From assembly GCF_019160155.1 (NCBI RefSeq), contig NZ_JAFNIH010000061.1:62001-126000 (forward strand): a DNA stretch of 64,000 bases, in the 5' to 3' direction. Both the position numbers and the translations under genes were made by a program. Below are positions 8,743 through 18,498 of the stretch, one piece after another. The DNA is from Pinisolibacter aquiterrae. GTDB taxonomy: Bacteria > Pseudomonadota > Alphaproteobacteria > Rhizobiales > Ancalomicrobiaceae. Positions within the stretch are counted from its first letter, which is position 1; the number at the start of each line of letters is the position of its first letter. A model generated the notes under the pieces. It did no database searches, had not been told where the DNA came from, and worked only from the letters and a program-made list of their open reading frames with translations.

Positions 8743-10086
8743 ATGCGCTACCTGCCCCTGACCGCTTCCGACCGCGCCGAGATGCTGGCGCGCATCGGCG
8801 TCGCCGAGATCGACGCGCTCTATGCCGACGTGCCCGCCGACGAGCTTCTCGTCGAGTTGCCGGACCTGCCGCGCGCTCGAGGCGAGATGGAGGTCGAGCG
8901 GATCATGAGCCGCATGGCCGCCAAGAACCTGACCGCCTCCGCCGCGCCGTTCTTCTGCGGCGCCGGCGCCTACAAGCACCATGTGCCGGCGACCGTCGAC
9001 CACCTGATCCAGCGTTCGGAGTTCCTCACCTCCTACACGCCCTATCAGCCGGAGATCACGCAGGGCACGCTTCAGGTCCTGTTCGAGTTCCAGACCCAGG
9101 TCGCCAATCTTCTCGGCATGGAGGTCGCCAACGCCTCGATGTACGACGGCTCGACCGGCACCGGCGAAGCCGTCCTGATGGCGCATCGCATCACCAAGCG
9201 GCGCAAGGCGGTGCTGTCGGGCGGTCTCCATCCCCATTACGCGGAGGTGGTGGCGACGCTGTCGAAGATGGCCTCGGACGCGGTCGTGCGGATGGCGCCC
9301 GACGTCGGCGGCGGCGAGGACCTTCTCGAGCAGATCGACAAGGAGACCTCCTGCGTCGTGGTCCAGTCGCCGGACGTCTTCGGGCGGATCGTCGACCTCG
9401 CGCCGATCGCCGAGAAGGCCCATGCGGTGGGGGCGCTGCTGGTCGCCGTCGTCACCGAGGTGGTGGCGCTCGGAGCGATCGAGCCGCCGGGTCCGCAGGG
9501 CGCCGACATCGTCGTCGCCGAGGGGCAGAGTCTCGGCAATCCGCTCGGCTTCGGTGGGCCCTACGTCGGCCTCTTCGCGACGCGGTCGAAATACGTCCGC
9601 CAGATGCCGGGCCGGCTCTGCGGCGAGACGGTCGACGCGGAAGGCAAGCGCGGCTTCGTCCTGACGCTCTCGACCCGCGAGCAGCACATCCGCCGCGAGA
9701 AGGCGACCTCCAACATCTGCACCAACGCCGGGCTCTGCGCGACGGCCTTCTCGATGCATCTCACCCTCCTCGGCGAGGCCGGGCTCTCCCGCATGGCCGC
9801 GCTCAACCACGAGGCGGCGATCGAGGTGGCCGAGGCGCTCGCCCAGGTGCCGGGCGTCGAGGTGCTGAACGACACGTTCTTCAACGAGTTCACCGTGAAG
9901 CTGCCGGGGGACGCCACCGCGCTGGTCGAAAAGCTCGCCAGGGACGAGGGCATTCTCGCCGGCGTGCCGGTGTCGCGGCTCCTGCCGGGGGCCGGGCTCG
10001 ACGACCTGCTGCTCGTCGCCGTCACCGAATGTTCGACCGCCGACGATCGCGCCGCGCTCGTCGCCGCGATCTCCGAAGCGCTGTGA
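8743..10086 (+). CDS. gcvPA: Glycine dehydrogenase (decarboxylating) subunit 1
   Basis: This is the N-terminal-half subunit of the two-chain P-protein, which decarboxylates glycine and transfers the aminomethyl group to H-protein. The protein is 447 residues and starts [20 protein letters not shown], typical of GcvPA. Conserved stretches are [30 protein letters not shown] and [17 protein letters not shown]. The catalytic PLP lysine is in the partner gcvPB. Genes are adjacent, with gcvPB starting 14 bp downstream. ATG 8743 has GGAG about 11 bases upstream. Confidence 0.97.
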   Translation: MRYLPLTASDRAEMLARIGVAEIDALYADVPADELLVELPDLPRARGEMEVERIMSRMAAKNLTASAAPFFCGAGAYKHHVPATVDHLIQRSEFLTSYTPYQPEITQGTLQVLFEFQTQVANLLGMEVANASMYDGSTGTGEAVLMAHRITKRRKAVLSGGLHPHYAEVVATLSKMASDAVVRMAPDVGGGEDLLEQIDKETSCVVVQSPDVFGRIVDLAPIAEKAHAVGALLVAVVTEVVALGAIEPPGPQGADIVVAEGQSLGNPLGFGGPYVGLFATRSKYVRQMPGRLCGETVDAEGKRGFVLTLSTREQHIRREKATSNICTNAGLCATAFSMHLTLLGEAGLSRMAALNHEAAIEVAEALAQVPGVEVLNDTFFNEFTVKLPGDATALVEKLARDEGILAGVPVSRLLPGAGLDDLLLVAVTECSTADDRAALVAAISEAL

Positions 10087-10100
10087 GAGGGGACCGACCG

Positions 10101-11663
10101 ATGCTCAACGACAAGGGCCGTTCCACCCGCTCCGAAACCACCGACGAGGCCGACATGACCGCTTCGACCTTCACCGGCGCCAAGGCGCTCGACGTGGAAG
10201 AGGCGCTGATCTTCGAGATCGGCCGCGCCGAGGTGACCGGCGTCGACCTGCCGGCGCCGAAGGGGGCGAAGTCGCGTCTCGGGGCCCATGCCCGCAAGGC
10301 GCCGCTCGATCTGCCCGGCCTCGCCGAGCCGGAGGCGGTGCGCCACTACGTGCGTCTCTCCCGCAAGAACTACTCGATCGACGCCGGGCTCTATCCGCTC
10401 GGCTCCTGCACGATGAAGCACAATCCGCGTCTCAACGAGAAGATGGCGCGGCTGCCGGGCTTTTCCGACGTGCATCCGTTGCAGCCGGTCGGCACGGTGG
10501 AGGGCGCGCTCGACGTCGTCGCCGAGGTCGGGCGGTGGCTCGTCGAACTCACCGGCATGGCCGCCGTCGCCATGAGCCCCAAGGCGGGCGCCCACGGCGA
10601 ACTCGCCGGCATGATGGCGATCAAGGCGGCGCTGCAGGCGCGCGGGCTCGACAAGCCCGTCGTTCTCGTGCCGGAGAGCGCCCACGGCACCAACCCGGCC
10701 AGCGCCGCGCTGATCGGCTTCGAGGTGCGTCCGATCCCGGCCCGGGCCGACGGCACGGTCCGGGTCGAGGACGTGAGGGCGGCGATCGACGACCGGGTCG
10801 GTGCGCTCATGCTCACCAACCCCAACACCTGCGGCATCTTCGAGCCGGAAGTGGCCGAGATCGCCGCGGCGATCCATGAGGCCGGCGGCTATTTCTACGC
10901 CGACGGCGCCAATTTCAACGCCATCGTCGGCAAGGTGCGCCCCGGCGACTTCGGCGTCGACGCCATGCACATCAATCTGCACAAGACCTTCTCCACCCCG
11001 CACGGCGGCGGTGGACCGGGCGCGGGTCCGGTGGTGCTCTCCGAGCGGCTCGCCGCCTTCGCGCCGCTCCCCTTCGTGCGCATGGAGAAGGGCCGGCCGG
11101 TGCTGGTCGAGGACGCCTCGCAGACCCGGGCCGGCGAGACGCCCTATGGGCGGCTGACCGCCTTCCATGGCCAGATGGGCATGTTCACCCGGGCGCTGGC
11201 CTACATGCTCAGCCACGGTTCGGACGGGCTCCGGCAGGCGTCGGAGGACGCGGTGCTCTCGGCCAACTACGTGCGCGCCTGCCTCGAGGATCTGATGACC
11301 CTGCCCTTCCCGGATCATCCCTCGATGCACGAAGTGCTGTTCGACGATCGCTTCCTCGAAGGGACCGGCGTCACCACGCTCGACTTCGCCAAGGCGATGA
11401 TCGACGAGGGCTATCACCCGATGACCATGTATTTCCCGCTGGTCGTGCACGGGGCGATGCTGATCGAGCCGACCGAGAGCGAGAGCAAGGCCTCGCTCGA
11501 TCTCTTCGTCGCGACGCTGCGCGATCTGACGCTGGCGGCCAAGGCCGGCGACACCGATCGCTTCACCCGGGCGCCCCGCTTCGCGCCCCGCCGCCGTCTC
11601 GACGAGACACGGGCCGCGCGCGCGCCGAAGCTCAAATGGGAGAAGCCGGTCGCGGCCGAGTGA
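10101..11663 (+). CDS. gcvPB: Glycine dehydrogenase (decarboxylating) subunit 2
   Basis: This is the PLP-binding half of the two-chain P-protein. The PLP lysine is in NLHKTFSTPHGGGGPGAGP, and other family blocks are YPLGSCTMKHNPR, SPKAGAHGELAG and ESAHGTNPASAA. The reading from ATG 10101 gives 520 residues, with about 18 residues before MTASTFTG that may be a flexible tail; the internal ATG at 10155 is an alternative. GAGAGGGGA lies upstream of 10101. The frame is open far upstream but that part overlaps gcvPA. A terminator hairpin follows. Confidence 0.96.
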   Translation: MLNDKGRSTRSETTDEADMTASTFTGAKALDVEEALIFEIGRAEVTGVDLPAPKGAKSRLGAHARKAPLDLPGLAEPEAVRHYVRLSRKNYSIDAGLYPLGSCTMKHNPRLNEKMARLPGFSDVHPLQPVGTVEGALDVVAEVGRWLVELTGMAAVAMSPKAGAHGELAGMMAIKAALQARGLDKPVVLVPESAHGTNPASAALIGFEVRPIPARADGTVRVEDVRAAIDDRVGALMLTNPNTCGIFEPEVAEIAAAIHEAGGYFYADGANFNAIVGKVRPGDFGVDAMHINLHKTFSTPHGGGGPGAGPVVLSERLAAFAPLPFVRMEKGRPVLVEDASQTRAGETPYGRLTAFHGQMGMFTRALAYMLSHGSDGLRQASEDAVLSANYVRACLEDLMTLPFPDHPSMHEVLFDDRFLEGTGVTTLDFAKAMIDEGYHPMTMYFPLVVHGAMLIEPTESESKASLDLFVATLRDLTLAAKAGDTDRFTRAPRFAPRRRLDETRAARAPKLKWEKPVAAE

Positions 11664-11690
11664 CCGCCGACCATGCATCCCTGACAAAAA

Positions 11691-11712
11691 GGGCGGCCCT
11701 CGGCCGCCCTTT
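11691..11712 (+). terminator. Rho-independent terminator after gcvPB
   Basis: GGGCGGCC and GGCCGCCC form a perfect 8-bp stem with a three-base loop, flanked by AAAAA before and TTT with a T-rich stretch after. It starts 27 bases after the gcvPB stop, closing the gcv operon. Confidence 0.9.
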
Positions 11713-11850
11713 CGTATTTCGACGTAGGCGGAACGAGGAAATTCCACACGACCCGTAAAAGGAAAAGAAAGGCCGGCATGCGAGACTCCGCAGCGTAATC
11801 CGGGTTTTTACGCAGGTAATTTCCCGTCATTCCGCGCAACGGAGCCCGCC

Positions 11851-13236
11851 GTGCAGTTCTTCTACTGGAACGCCAGCTTCGAAATCGGGATTCCTCTGAT
11901 CGATGCACAGCATCGACGGCTGGTCGATCTCATCAACGATCTGGCGACGGCGATCACCGAGGGCGGCCGGTTGCCGGAGGTGGGCGCGCTCCTCCAGGAG
12001 CTCAGGGACTATTCGGCCAAGCACTTCGCCGACGAGGAAGGGATCATGGACACCACTCTCCTCTCGGAGGGTGAGAAGGCGCGCCATCGCCGGGCCCATA
12101 CCGGATTCGTCAAGAAGGTCGAGGAGATCGCGCGCCGCGACGACCTCCTGAGCACCGACGTCTCGGAACAGGTCCTCGAATTCCTCATCACCTGGCTCGT
12201 CTCCCACATCCTGGGATCGGACCGCAAGATCAGCCGCGCGCTCGCCTCGCCGGCCGCGCCGGAGGAGGCCGGCGGCGCGGTGCCCTCGGTGGAACAGGTC
12301 CTCATCAACGCCCTCGGCGAGACCGAGCGGCGCTTCCGCCTGATCTCCGACTATACGCCGGCGATGATCTGGGTCTGCGACCCCGCCGGCAGCCGCAGCT
12401 ACGTCAACCGATCCTGGAGCTCCTTCGTCGGGGCCGACGCCCCGCACGACGACGGCAGCGGCCACGTTCATCCGGAGGACCGCACCGCCTATCGCGCGCG
12501 GATCCGGCGGCTGCTCGAGCAGCCGACCAGCGACGAGATCGAGTATCGGCTGCGCAAGGCCGACGGCAGCCACGGCTGGGTGCTCGAACGCATCCTGCCG
12601 CGCTGGGATTCCGGCCAGGTGTTCATGGGTCTGATCGCCTCGGCCATCGACATCACCGCGATCAAGAAATCGGAGGAGATCCTCAGCCGCGCCAATCGCG
12701 AGTTGGAGGAGGAGGTCGCCCGGCGCACCGCCGAACTGGAGCGGCTGATGCTCACCGACCCGCTGACCGGCATCGGCAACCGACGACGACTGATCGAGCA
12801 CATCGCGGGAGCGGTCGAGCGGGCGTGCCGGAGCGGGCGGCCGCTCACCGCCGTGTTCCTCGACCTCGATCACTTCAAACGCGTCAACGACGCCTATGGC
12901 CACCCGATCGGCGACCGGCTGCTGGCGCGGGTCGCCGGAACGCTCCGCGCCAATCTCAGATCCTGCGACGTCGTCTGCCGCTACGGCGGCGAGGAATTCG
13001 TGGTGGTGCTCGAGGAGACGTCGCTGCTCGACGCGCTGCGCACCGCCGAACGTCTGCGCACCGCCATCGCCCGCATCCGCCTGCGCGAGATGGACGCCGC
13101 CGTCTCGGTCAGCGCCGGCATCGCCCAATGGGAGCCGGGTCAGTCGATCGACGGGTTCCTGGCGCAGGCCGACAAGGCGCTCTACCGCGCCAAGGCCGAC
13201 GGCCGCGATCGCTGCGTGGCGACCACGGCCCTCTGA
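11851..13236 (+). CDS. Bacteriohemerythrin-PAS-GGDEF diguanylate cyclase
   Basis: This 461-residue soluble signalling protein should make c-di-GMP from two GTP in response to oxygen or redox state. Residues 1-130 are a hemerythrin domain with all di-iron ligands: His21, His58, Glu62, His79, His83, His119 and Asp124. A PAS domain follows (about 155-275), then a short coiled coil (about 275-300) and a GGDEF domain. The active site is GGEEF at 379-383, and an RxxD product-inhibition site (Arg370, Asp373) lies exactly five residues upstream. There are no membrane segments. The start is GTG 11851 with GGAG upstream; it places FYW where the family begins. An imperfect dyad (GCGTAA/TTACGC, 11793-11813) lies in the promoter region. 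No phosphodiesterase is nearby. Confidence 0.93.
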   Translation: MQFFYWNASFEIGIPLIDAQHRRLVDLINDLATAITEGGRLPEVGALLQELRDYSAKHFADEEGIMDTTLLSEGEKARHRRAHTGFVKKVEEIARRDDLLSTDVSEQVLEFLITWLVSHILGSDRKISRALASPAAPEEAGGAVPSVEQVLINALGETERRFRLISDYTPAMIWVCDPAGSRSYVNRSWSSFVGADAPHDDGSGHVHPEDRTAYRARIRRLLEQPTSDEIEYRLRKADGSHGWVLERILPRWDSGQVFMGLIASAIDITAIKKSEEILSRANRELEEEVARRTAELERLMLTDPLTGIGNRRRLIEHIAGAVERACRSGRPLTAVFLDLDHFKRVNDAYGHPIGDRLLARVAGTLRANLRSCDVVCRYGGEEFVVVLEETSLLDALRTAERLRTAIARIRLREMDAAVSVSAGIAQWEPGQSIDGFLAQADKALYRAKADGRDRCVATTAL

Positions 13237-13282
13237 CGCCGCCACGGCGCCGCCGCGCGCTCGGCCGCCGGCCGCGCGAGCG

Positions 13283-14254
13283 TCAACCGAGCGCGGCGTC
13301 GAGCGCGTCGGCCATCTCGTTCTCGGGCGCGAAGATCCAATCGACCTCGGCGACGGTGACGACCGTCGCGCCCTTCCCACGCAGCGCGTCCGCGAGGGCC
13401 GCGACCTGTTTGGCCGGCACGTGGAAGGTCAGCGCGCCGCCCTTCTCGGGCAGGCCGAAGGGCACCGTCGCGCCGAACTGGGCGGCGAGCGCCGCCGCGC
13501 CGGCGACGTCGGGCAGCGCGCATTTCACCTCCCGCGTCCGCCGGGCGCGCGCCTCGGAGGCGACGCGGTCGAGGATGGTACGGGCCTGGGCACGGGTGCG
13601 GCCGGACCAGGCGGCCGACTTCGAGGCGACCAGATGGGCCTGGCTCTTCAGGATCACGCCGTCGGCGAGGATCTTCAGCGCATTGGCCTTCAACGTCGAG
13701 CCGGTGGTGGTGATGTCGACGATCGCCTCGGCCGCGCCGGAGGCGGGCGCCCCCTCGGTGGCGCCGAGGCTCTCGACGTTGCGATAGTCGGTGATGCCGT
13801 GCTCGGCGAAGAAGCGGCGGGTGGTGTTCAGATATTTGGTGGCGATGCGCAGTTGATGGCCGTGGCGGGCGCGGAACTCGGCGGCGACATCGCCGAGGTC
13901 GGCCATGGTCGAGACGTCGATCCAGGCCTGGGGCACGGCGACGACGACGTCGGCGAAGCCGAAGCCGAGTTCCGTCACCAGATGCACCTTCGAGGCCCAG
14001 TCGGCGATGTTCTCATGGACCAGATCGAGGCCGGTGACGCCCATGTGGACGTTGCCGGCGGCCAGTTCCCGGGTGATCTCGGAGGCCGAGAGGAAGGCGA
14101 TCTCGACGTCGTCGATGCCGCCGAGACGGCCGCGATAGTTGCGCTCGCCGCCGGGCTGGAGCACCGGCAGACCGGCGCGCTGGAAGAAGGCGGCGGCGTT
14201 TTCCTGGAGCCGGCCCTTGGAGGGGACGGCGATGATCAGGCGATCGGCGGTCAT
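13283..14254 (-). CDS. hisG: ATP phosphoribosyltransferase (long form)
   Basis: HisG condenses ATP and PRPP in the first committed step of histidine synthesis. The opening [15 protein letters not shown] and the PRPP loop region [16 protein letters not shown] are clear. At 323 residues it is longer than the roughly 210-residue short enzymes that need HisZ. The extra C-terminal part (from about residue 245) resembles a divergent HisG_C regulatory domain, ending [17 protein letters not shown] 14254 overlaps the hisZ stop as ATGA, so the two are translationally coupled. Histidine feedback may act through HisZ, the C-domain or both. Confidence 0.95.
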   Translation of the reverse strand: MTADRLIIAVPSKGRLQENAAAFFQRAGLPVLQPGGERNYRGRLGGIDDVEIAFLSASEITRELAAGNVHMGVTGLDLVHENIADWASKVHLVTELGFGFADVVVAVPQAWIDVSTMADLGDVAAEFRARHGHQLRIATKYLNTTRRFFAEHGITDYRNVESLGATEGAPASGAAEAIVDITTTGSTLKANALKILADGVILKSQAHLVASKSAAWSGRTRAQARTILDRVASEARARRTREVKCALPDVAGAAALAAQFGATVPFGLPEKGGALTFHVPAKQVAALADALRGKGATVVTVAEVDWIFAPENEMADALDAALG

Positions 14255-15564
14255 GCGCCCTCTCCCAGTTCCTGGCCGTAGCCGGCGATGCCGAGCCGGT
14301 CGAGCCACATCGAGAAGCCGCAGGCGGCGACCGGCGCCGGGCTGCCGAGCCGCTCGAGCAGGCCGTCGTAGCGTCCGCCGCCGATCACCGGCTTGCCGTC
14401 GGCGTGGTCGGGGTCGCGCATCTCGAAGACGAAGCCGGTGTAATAGTCGAGGTTGCGGCCGAAATCGGCGTGGAAGATCTGCCGATCCAGCTCGATGCCA
14501 CAATCGCGGAAGGCGTCGTTGCGCCGCGCGAAGAGGTCGATCGCCCGGGTCATGTCGACGCCGACCTCGGCCTGGAAGGCGTCGAGCGCGTCGACGGCGC
14601 GTTCCGGCGAGGTGGAGAGCGCGAGATAGCGGGTCAGGATGCGCGCCGCCTCGGGGGCGAGGCCGCCCTGGCTGGCGATCGCCGCCTGTTCGAGGAAGCG
14701 TTCGGCGATCTCGTGGGCGGAGCGGCCCCCGACCGAGGCGATGCCGGCGAGACCCAGGAGATCCTCGACCAGGCTCTGCGCCTCCTCCGGCTTGGAGCCG
14801 GCGAGCGCGCCGAGAATGCCGGCGTGGCGGATCGCCTCCGAGCCGGCCTCGCCGGCGGCGAGACGGCGAATGGTGGCGCCGAGCCGGTCGGGCGTGCCGA
14901 AGAGGCCGCGCAGGCGCCGGCGCAAGGGGGCGGCGAGGCCGAGCCCGTCGAGCAGCGCCAGGAACAGGCCCTCGTCGCCGATCTTGACGATCGGTTCGTC
15001 GACCGCGAACAACGTCGCCGACTGATAGGCGAGCGCCAGCACGTCGGCGTCCGCCGCGGCGCGATCGTCGTTGCCGAAGATCTCGATGCCGGCCTGGAGA
15101 AACTCGCTCGGCTCGTCGACCCGCTGGCGGAAGACCGGGCCGAAATAGCCGAGCGCCGCCTCGCGGCCGGGCGCGCCGGTCTCGAGATAATGCCGGCAGA
15201 TCGGAATGGTGAAGTCGGGACGCAGACACATCTCGCGGCCGTCGGCGTCCATGGTCAGGAACAGGCGGCGGCGAATGTCCTCGCCGGCGGTGTCGAGGAA
15301 GAGATCGGCCGGCAGCAGAATCGGCGGCTCGACCATCTCGGCCTCGGCCTCGCGCTGGAACAGCGCGACCAGCTCGGCGGTCGGGTCGAAGGCGGAGAGC
15401 TCGTCGCCGCCGTCGAGGACGGCGAGCGCCTCGCCGAGTTGTTCGGGCGTCTCGATGCCCGCCTCGGCCAGCATCGCCGCCATCTTCTCCGCATGCGGGA
15501 ACTTGCCGCCGGGCTGATAGGGGCGGCCGGACGGCGTGAAGCCGGAGGGGGGGCGCGTCGCCAT
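14251..15564 (-). CDS. hisZ: ATP phosphoribosyltransferase regulatory subunit
   Basis: HisZ is a catalytically dead relative of histidyl-tRNA synthetase that binds and regulates HisG. Class II synthetase-like pieces remain: [51 protein letters not shown] and [13 protein letters not shown]. The protein is 437 residues, with about 60 residues before the usual family start, so the true start could be later (for example at the ATG near MAAMLAEAG). It sits between hisS, 18 bp upstream, and hisG, which overlaps its stop. Confidence 0.92.
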   Translation of the reverse strand: MATRPPSGFTPSGRPYQPGGKFPHAEKMAAMLAEAGIETPEQLGEALAVLDGGDELSAFDPTAELVALFQREAEAEMVEPPILLPADLFLDTAGEDIRRRLFLTMDADGREMCLRPDFTIPICRHYLETGAPGREAALGYFGPVFRQRVDEPSEFLQAGIEIFGNDDRAAADADVLALAYQSATLFAVDEPIVKIGDEGLFLALLDGLGLAAPLRRRLRGLFGTPDRLGATIRRLAAGEAGSEAIRHAGILGALAGSKPEEAQSLVEDLLGLAGIASVGGRSAHEIAERFLEQAAIASQGGLAPEAARILTRYLALSTSPERAVDALDAFQAEVGVDMTRAIDLFARRNDAFRDCGIELDRQIFHADFGRNLDYYTGFVFEMRDPDHADGKPVIGGGRYDGLLERLGSPAPVAACGFSMWLDRLGIAGYGQELGEGA

Positions 15565-15582
15565 GGGGGGTCTCCCGAGGTC

Positions 15583-17064
15583 TCAGGCTTGGCTGGCGAG
15601 AATGCCGCGAACGGTCTCGACGAGGTCCTCGACCTTCACCTCGACCTGGGCCGGACGGGCGGCCTTCCACTCGGCGTTCGATTCGATCGACTTGGCGGCC
15701 TCGGCGCCGGCGACCAGATCCTTGATCTGGACGACGCCGGCCTCGCGCTCGTTGGAGCCCTGGATGATCACGCAAGGCGCCTTGCGGCGGTCGGCGTATT
15801 TCATCTGCGCCTTCATGCCGGACGAGCCGAGATACATCTCGGCGCGGATGCCGGCGTCACGCAACCGCTTGGTCAGCGCGAGGTAGTCACCGGCGCGGTC
15901 CTTGTCCATGACGAGGACCACGACCGGGCCGAGCGCCTCGGTGCCCGAGAGGATCGGGCTCGAGATCGCCTTCAGCGCCGACATCAGCCGCGACACGCCG
16001 ATCGAGAAGCCGGTCGCCGGCGCCGGTTCGGAGAGGAAGCGCGAGACGAGACCGTCGTAGCGGCCGCCGCCGCCGACCGAGCCGAAGCGGACGATCTGGC
16101 CGTCCTCGTTGGGCACCTCGAAGGTCAGTTCGGCCTCGTAGACCGGGCCGGTGTAGTATTCGAGGCCGCGCACGACCGAGGGGTCGATCAGGACGCGATC
16201 GCCGTAGCCGGAGGCCTCGACGAGGGTCGCGATCTCGGCGAGTTCGGCGACGCCCTCGGCCCCCTTCACGGTCGCGCCGACGAGCGCGCCGAGATTGGCG
16301 ATGGTCGCGGCCCCGGTCTCACCGCGCGCGGCGGTGAAGGCGAGGACCGTGTCGATCGCGGCCGCCTCGAGACCGGCGCCCTTGGTGAAGTCGCCGCTCT
16401 GATCGAGGCGCCCGGCGCCGAGCAGGTCACGCACACCCTCGGGGCCGATCTTGTCGAGCTTGTCGATGGCGCGCAGCACCGTCAGGCGCTTGGCGGCGTG
16501 CTCGTCGCCCGAAAGCCCGATCGCCTCCATGACGCCGTCGAGGACCTTACGGTTGTTGACCTTGACGACGTATTGGCCGCGCTTCAGGCCGACCGCCTCC
16601 ATGGCGTCGGCCATCATCATGCAGATCTCGGCATCGGCCGCGACACTCGCCGCACCCACGGTATCGGCGTCGAACTGCATGAACTGGCGGAAACGGCCGG
16701 GGCCGGGCTTCTCGTTGCGGAAGACCCAGCCGACGCGGTAGCTGCGATAGGGCTTGGGGATCCTGGTCCAGTTCTCGGCGGCGAAGCGGGCGAGCGGCGC
16801 GGTCAGATCGTAGCGCAGGCTCATCCACTGCTCGTCGTCGTCCTGGAGCGAGAAGACGCCCTCGTTGGGACGATCCTGATCGGGCAGGAACTTGCCGAGC
16901 GCGTCGGTATATTCCATCAAGGGCGTCTCGACCGCCTCGAAGCCGTAGAGCTCGTAGACCGCGCGGATCTTCGCCAGCATGGTCTCGGTAGCGGCCACAT
17001 CGGCGGGACCGCGATCGGCGAGGCCGCGCGGCAGGCGCGCCTTCAGTTTCTGATCCGTCGCCAT
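15583..17064 (-). CDS. hisS: Histidyl-tRNA synthetase
   Basis: This class II synthetase charges tRNA-His. Motif 2 is visible as [21 protein letters not shown], the HisA-type motif as [10 protein letters not shown], and motif 3 as [10 protein letters not shown]. The C-terminal anticodon-binding domain includes [12 protein letters not shown] and ends near [14 protein letters not shown] chose ATG 17064 (493 residues) because GGAAGGACGG lies upstream and the text [19 protein letters not shown] fits the family start; an earlier ATG adds 20 unlikely residues. It heads a hisS-hisZ-hisG operon on the minus strand. Confidence 0.97.
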   Translation of the reverse strand: MATDQKLKARLPRGLADRGPADVAATETMLAKIRAVYELYGFEAVETPLMEYTDALGKFLPDQDRPNEGVFSLQDDDEQWMSLRYDLTAPLARFAAENWTRIPKPYRSYRVGWVFRNEKPGPGRFRQFMQFDADTVGAASVAADAEICMMMADAMEAVGLKRGQYVVKVNNRKVLDGVMEAIGLSGDEHAAKRLTVLRAIDKLDKIGPEGVRDLLGAGRLDQSGDFTKGAGLEAAAIDTVLAFTAARGETGAATIANLGALVGATVKGAEGVAELAEIATLVEASGYGDRVLIDPSVVRGLEYYTGPVYEAELTFEVPNEDGQIVRFGSVGGGGRYDGLVSRFLSEPAPATGFSIGVSRLMSALKAISSPILSGTEALGPVVVLVMDKDRAGDYLALTKRLRDAGIRAEMYLGSSGMKAQMKYADRRKAPCVIIQGSNEREAGVVQIKDLVAGAEAAKSIESNAEWKAARPAQVEVKVEDLVETVRGILASQA

Positions 17065-17369
17065 GGCGATCCGTCCTTCCGATGCATTCGACCCTGGTGC
17101 TCGCGCGCGAGAAACGCGCGGCAAACACGAAAACCCGCGAAACGTCGCGCGGGCGAGTGGTTCCTAGACCGGATCGGGCAGGCGGACAAGCCGCGAGACC
17201 GGCCGCGACGGCGCGTCGCCCGCCACGGGAGTGGATTTCGACCGTCACGCGGTTGCGCCGGCCCCACAATTCCGCCACGGTGCGCCGTCATTCGCACTTG
17301 CGGGACGAGATCTTTCGCTCCCGCGCGCACCGATTGGTTTCGTGCCGAGCATCGAGAGGCTCCGCCTTC
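17065..17369. other. Divergent intergenic region, hisS / glycosyltransferase
   Basis: These 305 bases separate the divergent hisS and glycosyltransferase genes and must hold both promoters. A small GC-rich hairpin (CCCGCG/CGCGGG) lies at about 17133-17152. I see no convincing ORF, RNA gene or known regulatory motif here. Confidence 0.5.
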
Positions 17370-18494
17370 ATGGATCCCGTCCGTCCGGACGCCGTCGCGC
17401 GTCCCGCACAGTCCCCCGAATTGTCCGTCGTCGTCCCCACGTTCAAGGAAGCCGCCAATGTGCCGCGGCTGGTCGAATTGCTCGACGCCGCGCTCGCCGG
17501 GATCGCCTGGGAGGTGATCTTCGTCGACGACGACAGCCCCGACGGCACCGCCCGCGTCGCCAAGGCGATCTCCGCCCGCGATCCGCGCGTGCGCTGTCTG
17601 CGCCGGGTCGGCCGGCGCGGGCTGGCGGGCGCCTGTATCGAGGGGATGCTGTCCTCGGCGGCGCCGGTGGTCGCGGTCATGGACGCCGATCTCCAGCACG
17701 ACGAGACGATCCTGCCGCAGATGTTCGCGGCGATCCGCGACGGCGCCGAACTGGTGGTCGGCAGCCGCTACGTCGACGGCGGCTCGTCCGGCCAGGGCCT
17801 CTCGTCGGTGCGCCAGTGGGGCAGCGAGACGGCGACCTCGCTCGCCCGTCGCTTCCTCAAGATCGAGCTCTCCGATCCGATGAGCGGCTTCTTCATGATC
17901 CGCCGCGACAAGGTCGAGGCGATCGCGTCGAAACTGTCGCGCGAGGGGTTCAAGATCCTGCTCGACATCGTCGCCTCCTCGCCGGAGCGGCTGAAGACGG
18001 TGGAGATCCCGTTCACCTTCCGCGAGCGGCAGGCGGGCGAGTCCAAGCTCGACAGTCTGGTGACCGCCGAATATCTCGGCCTCCTCTTCTCCAAGCTCTC
18101 CGGCGGTCTGGTGCCGGTGCGCTTCCTGATGTTCCTCTCGGTCGGCGCCTCCGGCATCATCGTCCATCTGGCGGCCTTGAAGGTGGCGCTGCACGTCTTC
18201 GCCACCACCTTCTTCTGGGGCGAACTCGCCGCCACGGTCGTGGCGATGACCTGGAACTTCATCCTCAACAACCAGCTGACCTATCGCGATCGCCGGCTCA
18301 CCGGCCTGCGCTTCGTCTGGGGCCTCCTCACCTTCTATCTGGTGTGCTCGCTCGGCACGATCGCCAACATGGGCGTCGCCACGGGCCTCTTCGAGACGGT
18401 GGAGACCGGCCCCTGGGTCGCGGGCTTCGCCGGCGCGGTGCTGAGCGCGGTGTTCAACTACACCGTCTCCGCCGCCCTCACTTGGCGCAAGTGA
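17370..18494 (+). CDS. Family 2 glycosyltransferase fused to GtrA-like membrane domain
   Basis: The N-terminal part (about residues 18-240) is a dolichyl/polyprenyl-phosphate mannose synthase type GT2 domain. It has VVVPTFKEAANV, FVDDDSPDGT and the DxD-like VMDADLQHDE. The C-terminal 130 residues hold four predicted membrane helices of the GtrA family, which act as flippases or membrane anchors for lipid-linked sugars. The likely reaction is transfer of a hexose from a nucleotide sugar to polyprenyl phosphate on the cytoplasmic face. ATG 17370 (374 residues) has GAGAGG upstream. The next gene, four bases after its stop, is a GT39-like enzyme that could use such a lipid-linked donor. Confidence 0.9.
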   Translation: MDPVRPDAVARPAQSPELSVVVPTFKEAANVPRLVELLDAALAGIAWEVIFVDDDSPDGTARVAKAISARDPRVRCLRRVGRRGLAGACIEGMLSSAAPVVAVMDADLQHDETILPQMFAAIRDGAELVVGSRYVDGGSSGQGLSSVRQWGSETATSLARRFLKIELSDPMSGFFMIRRDKVEAIASKLSREGFKILLDIVASSPERLKTVEIPFTFRERQAGESKLDSLVTAEYLGLLFSKLSGGLVPVRFLMFLSVGASGIIVHLAALKVALHVFATTFFWGELAATVVAMTWNFILNNQLTYRDRRLTGLRFVWGLLTFYLVCSLGTIANMGVATGLFETVETGPWVAGFAGAVLSAVFNYTVSAALTWRK

Positions 18495-18498
18495 GCCG

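Noticed and set aside
8511-10100. N-terminal extension of gcvPB through gcvPA
   Set aside because: This frame overlaps the well-supported gcvPA gene and translates to Arg/Ala-rich sequence; the GcvPB family begins near 10101.
14404-17517. A 1037-residue open frame on the plus strand opposite hisG, hisZ and hisS
   Set aside because: It is an antisense shadow produced by high GC at third positions. Its translation is Arg/Ala/Gly/Glu-rich without domain features, while hisS, hisZ and hisG on the other strand are unambiguous.
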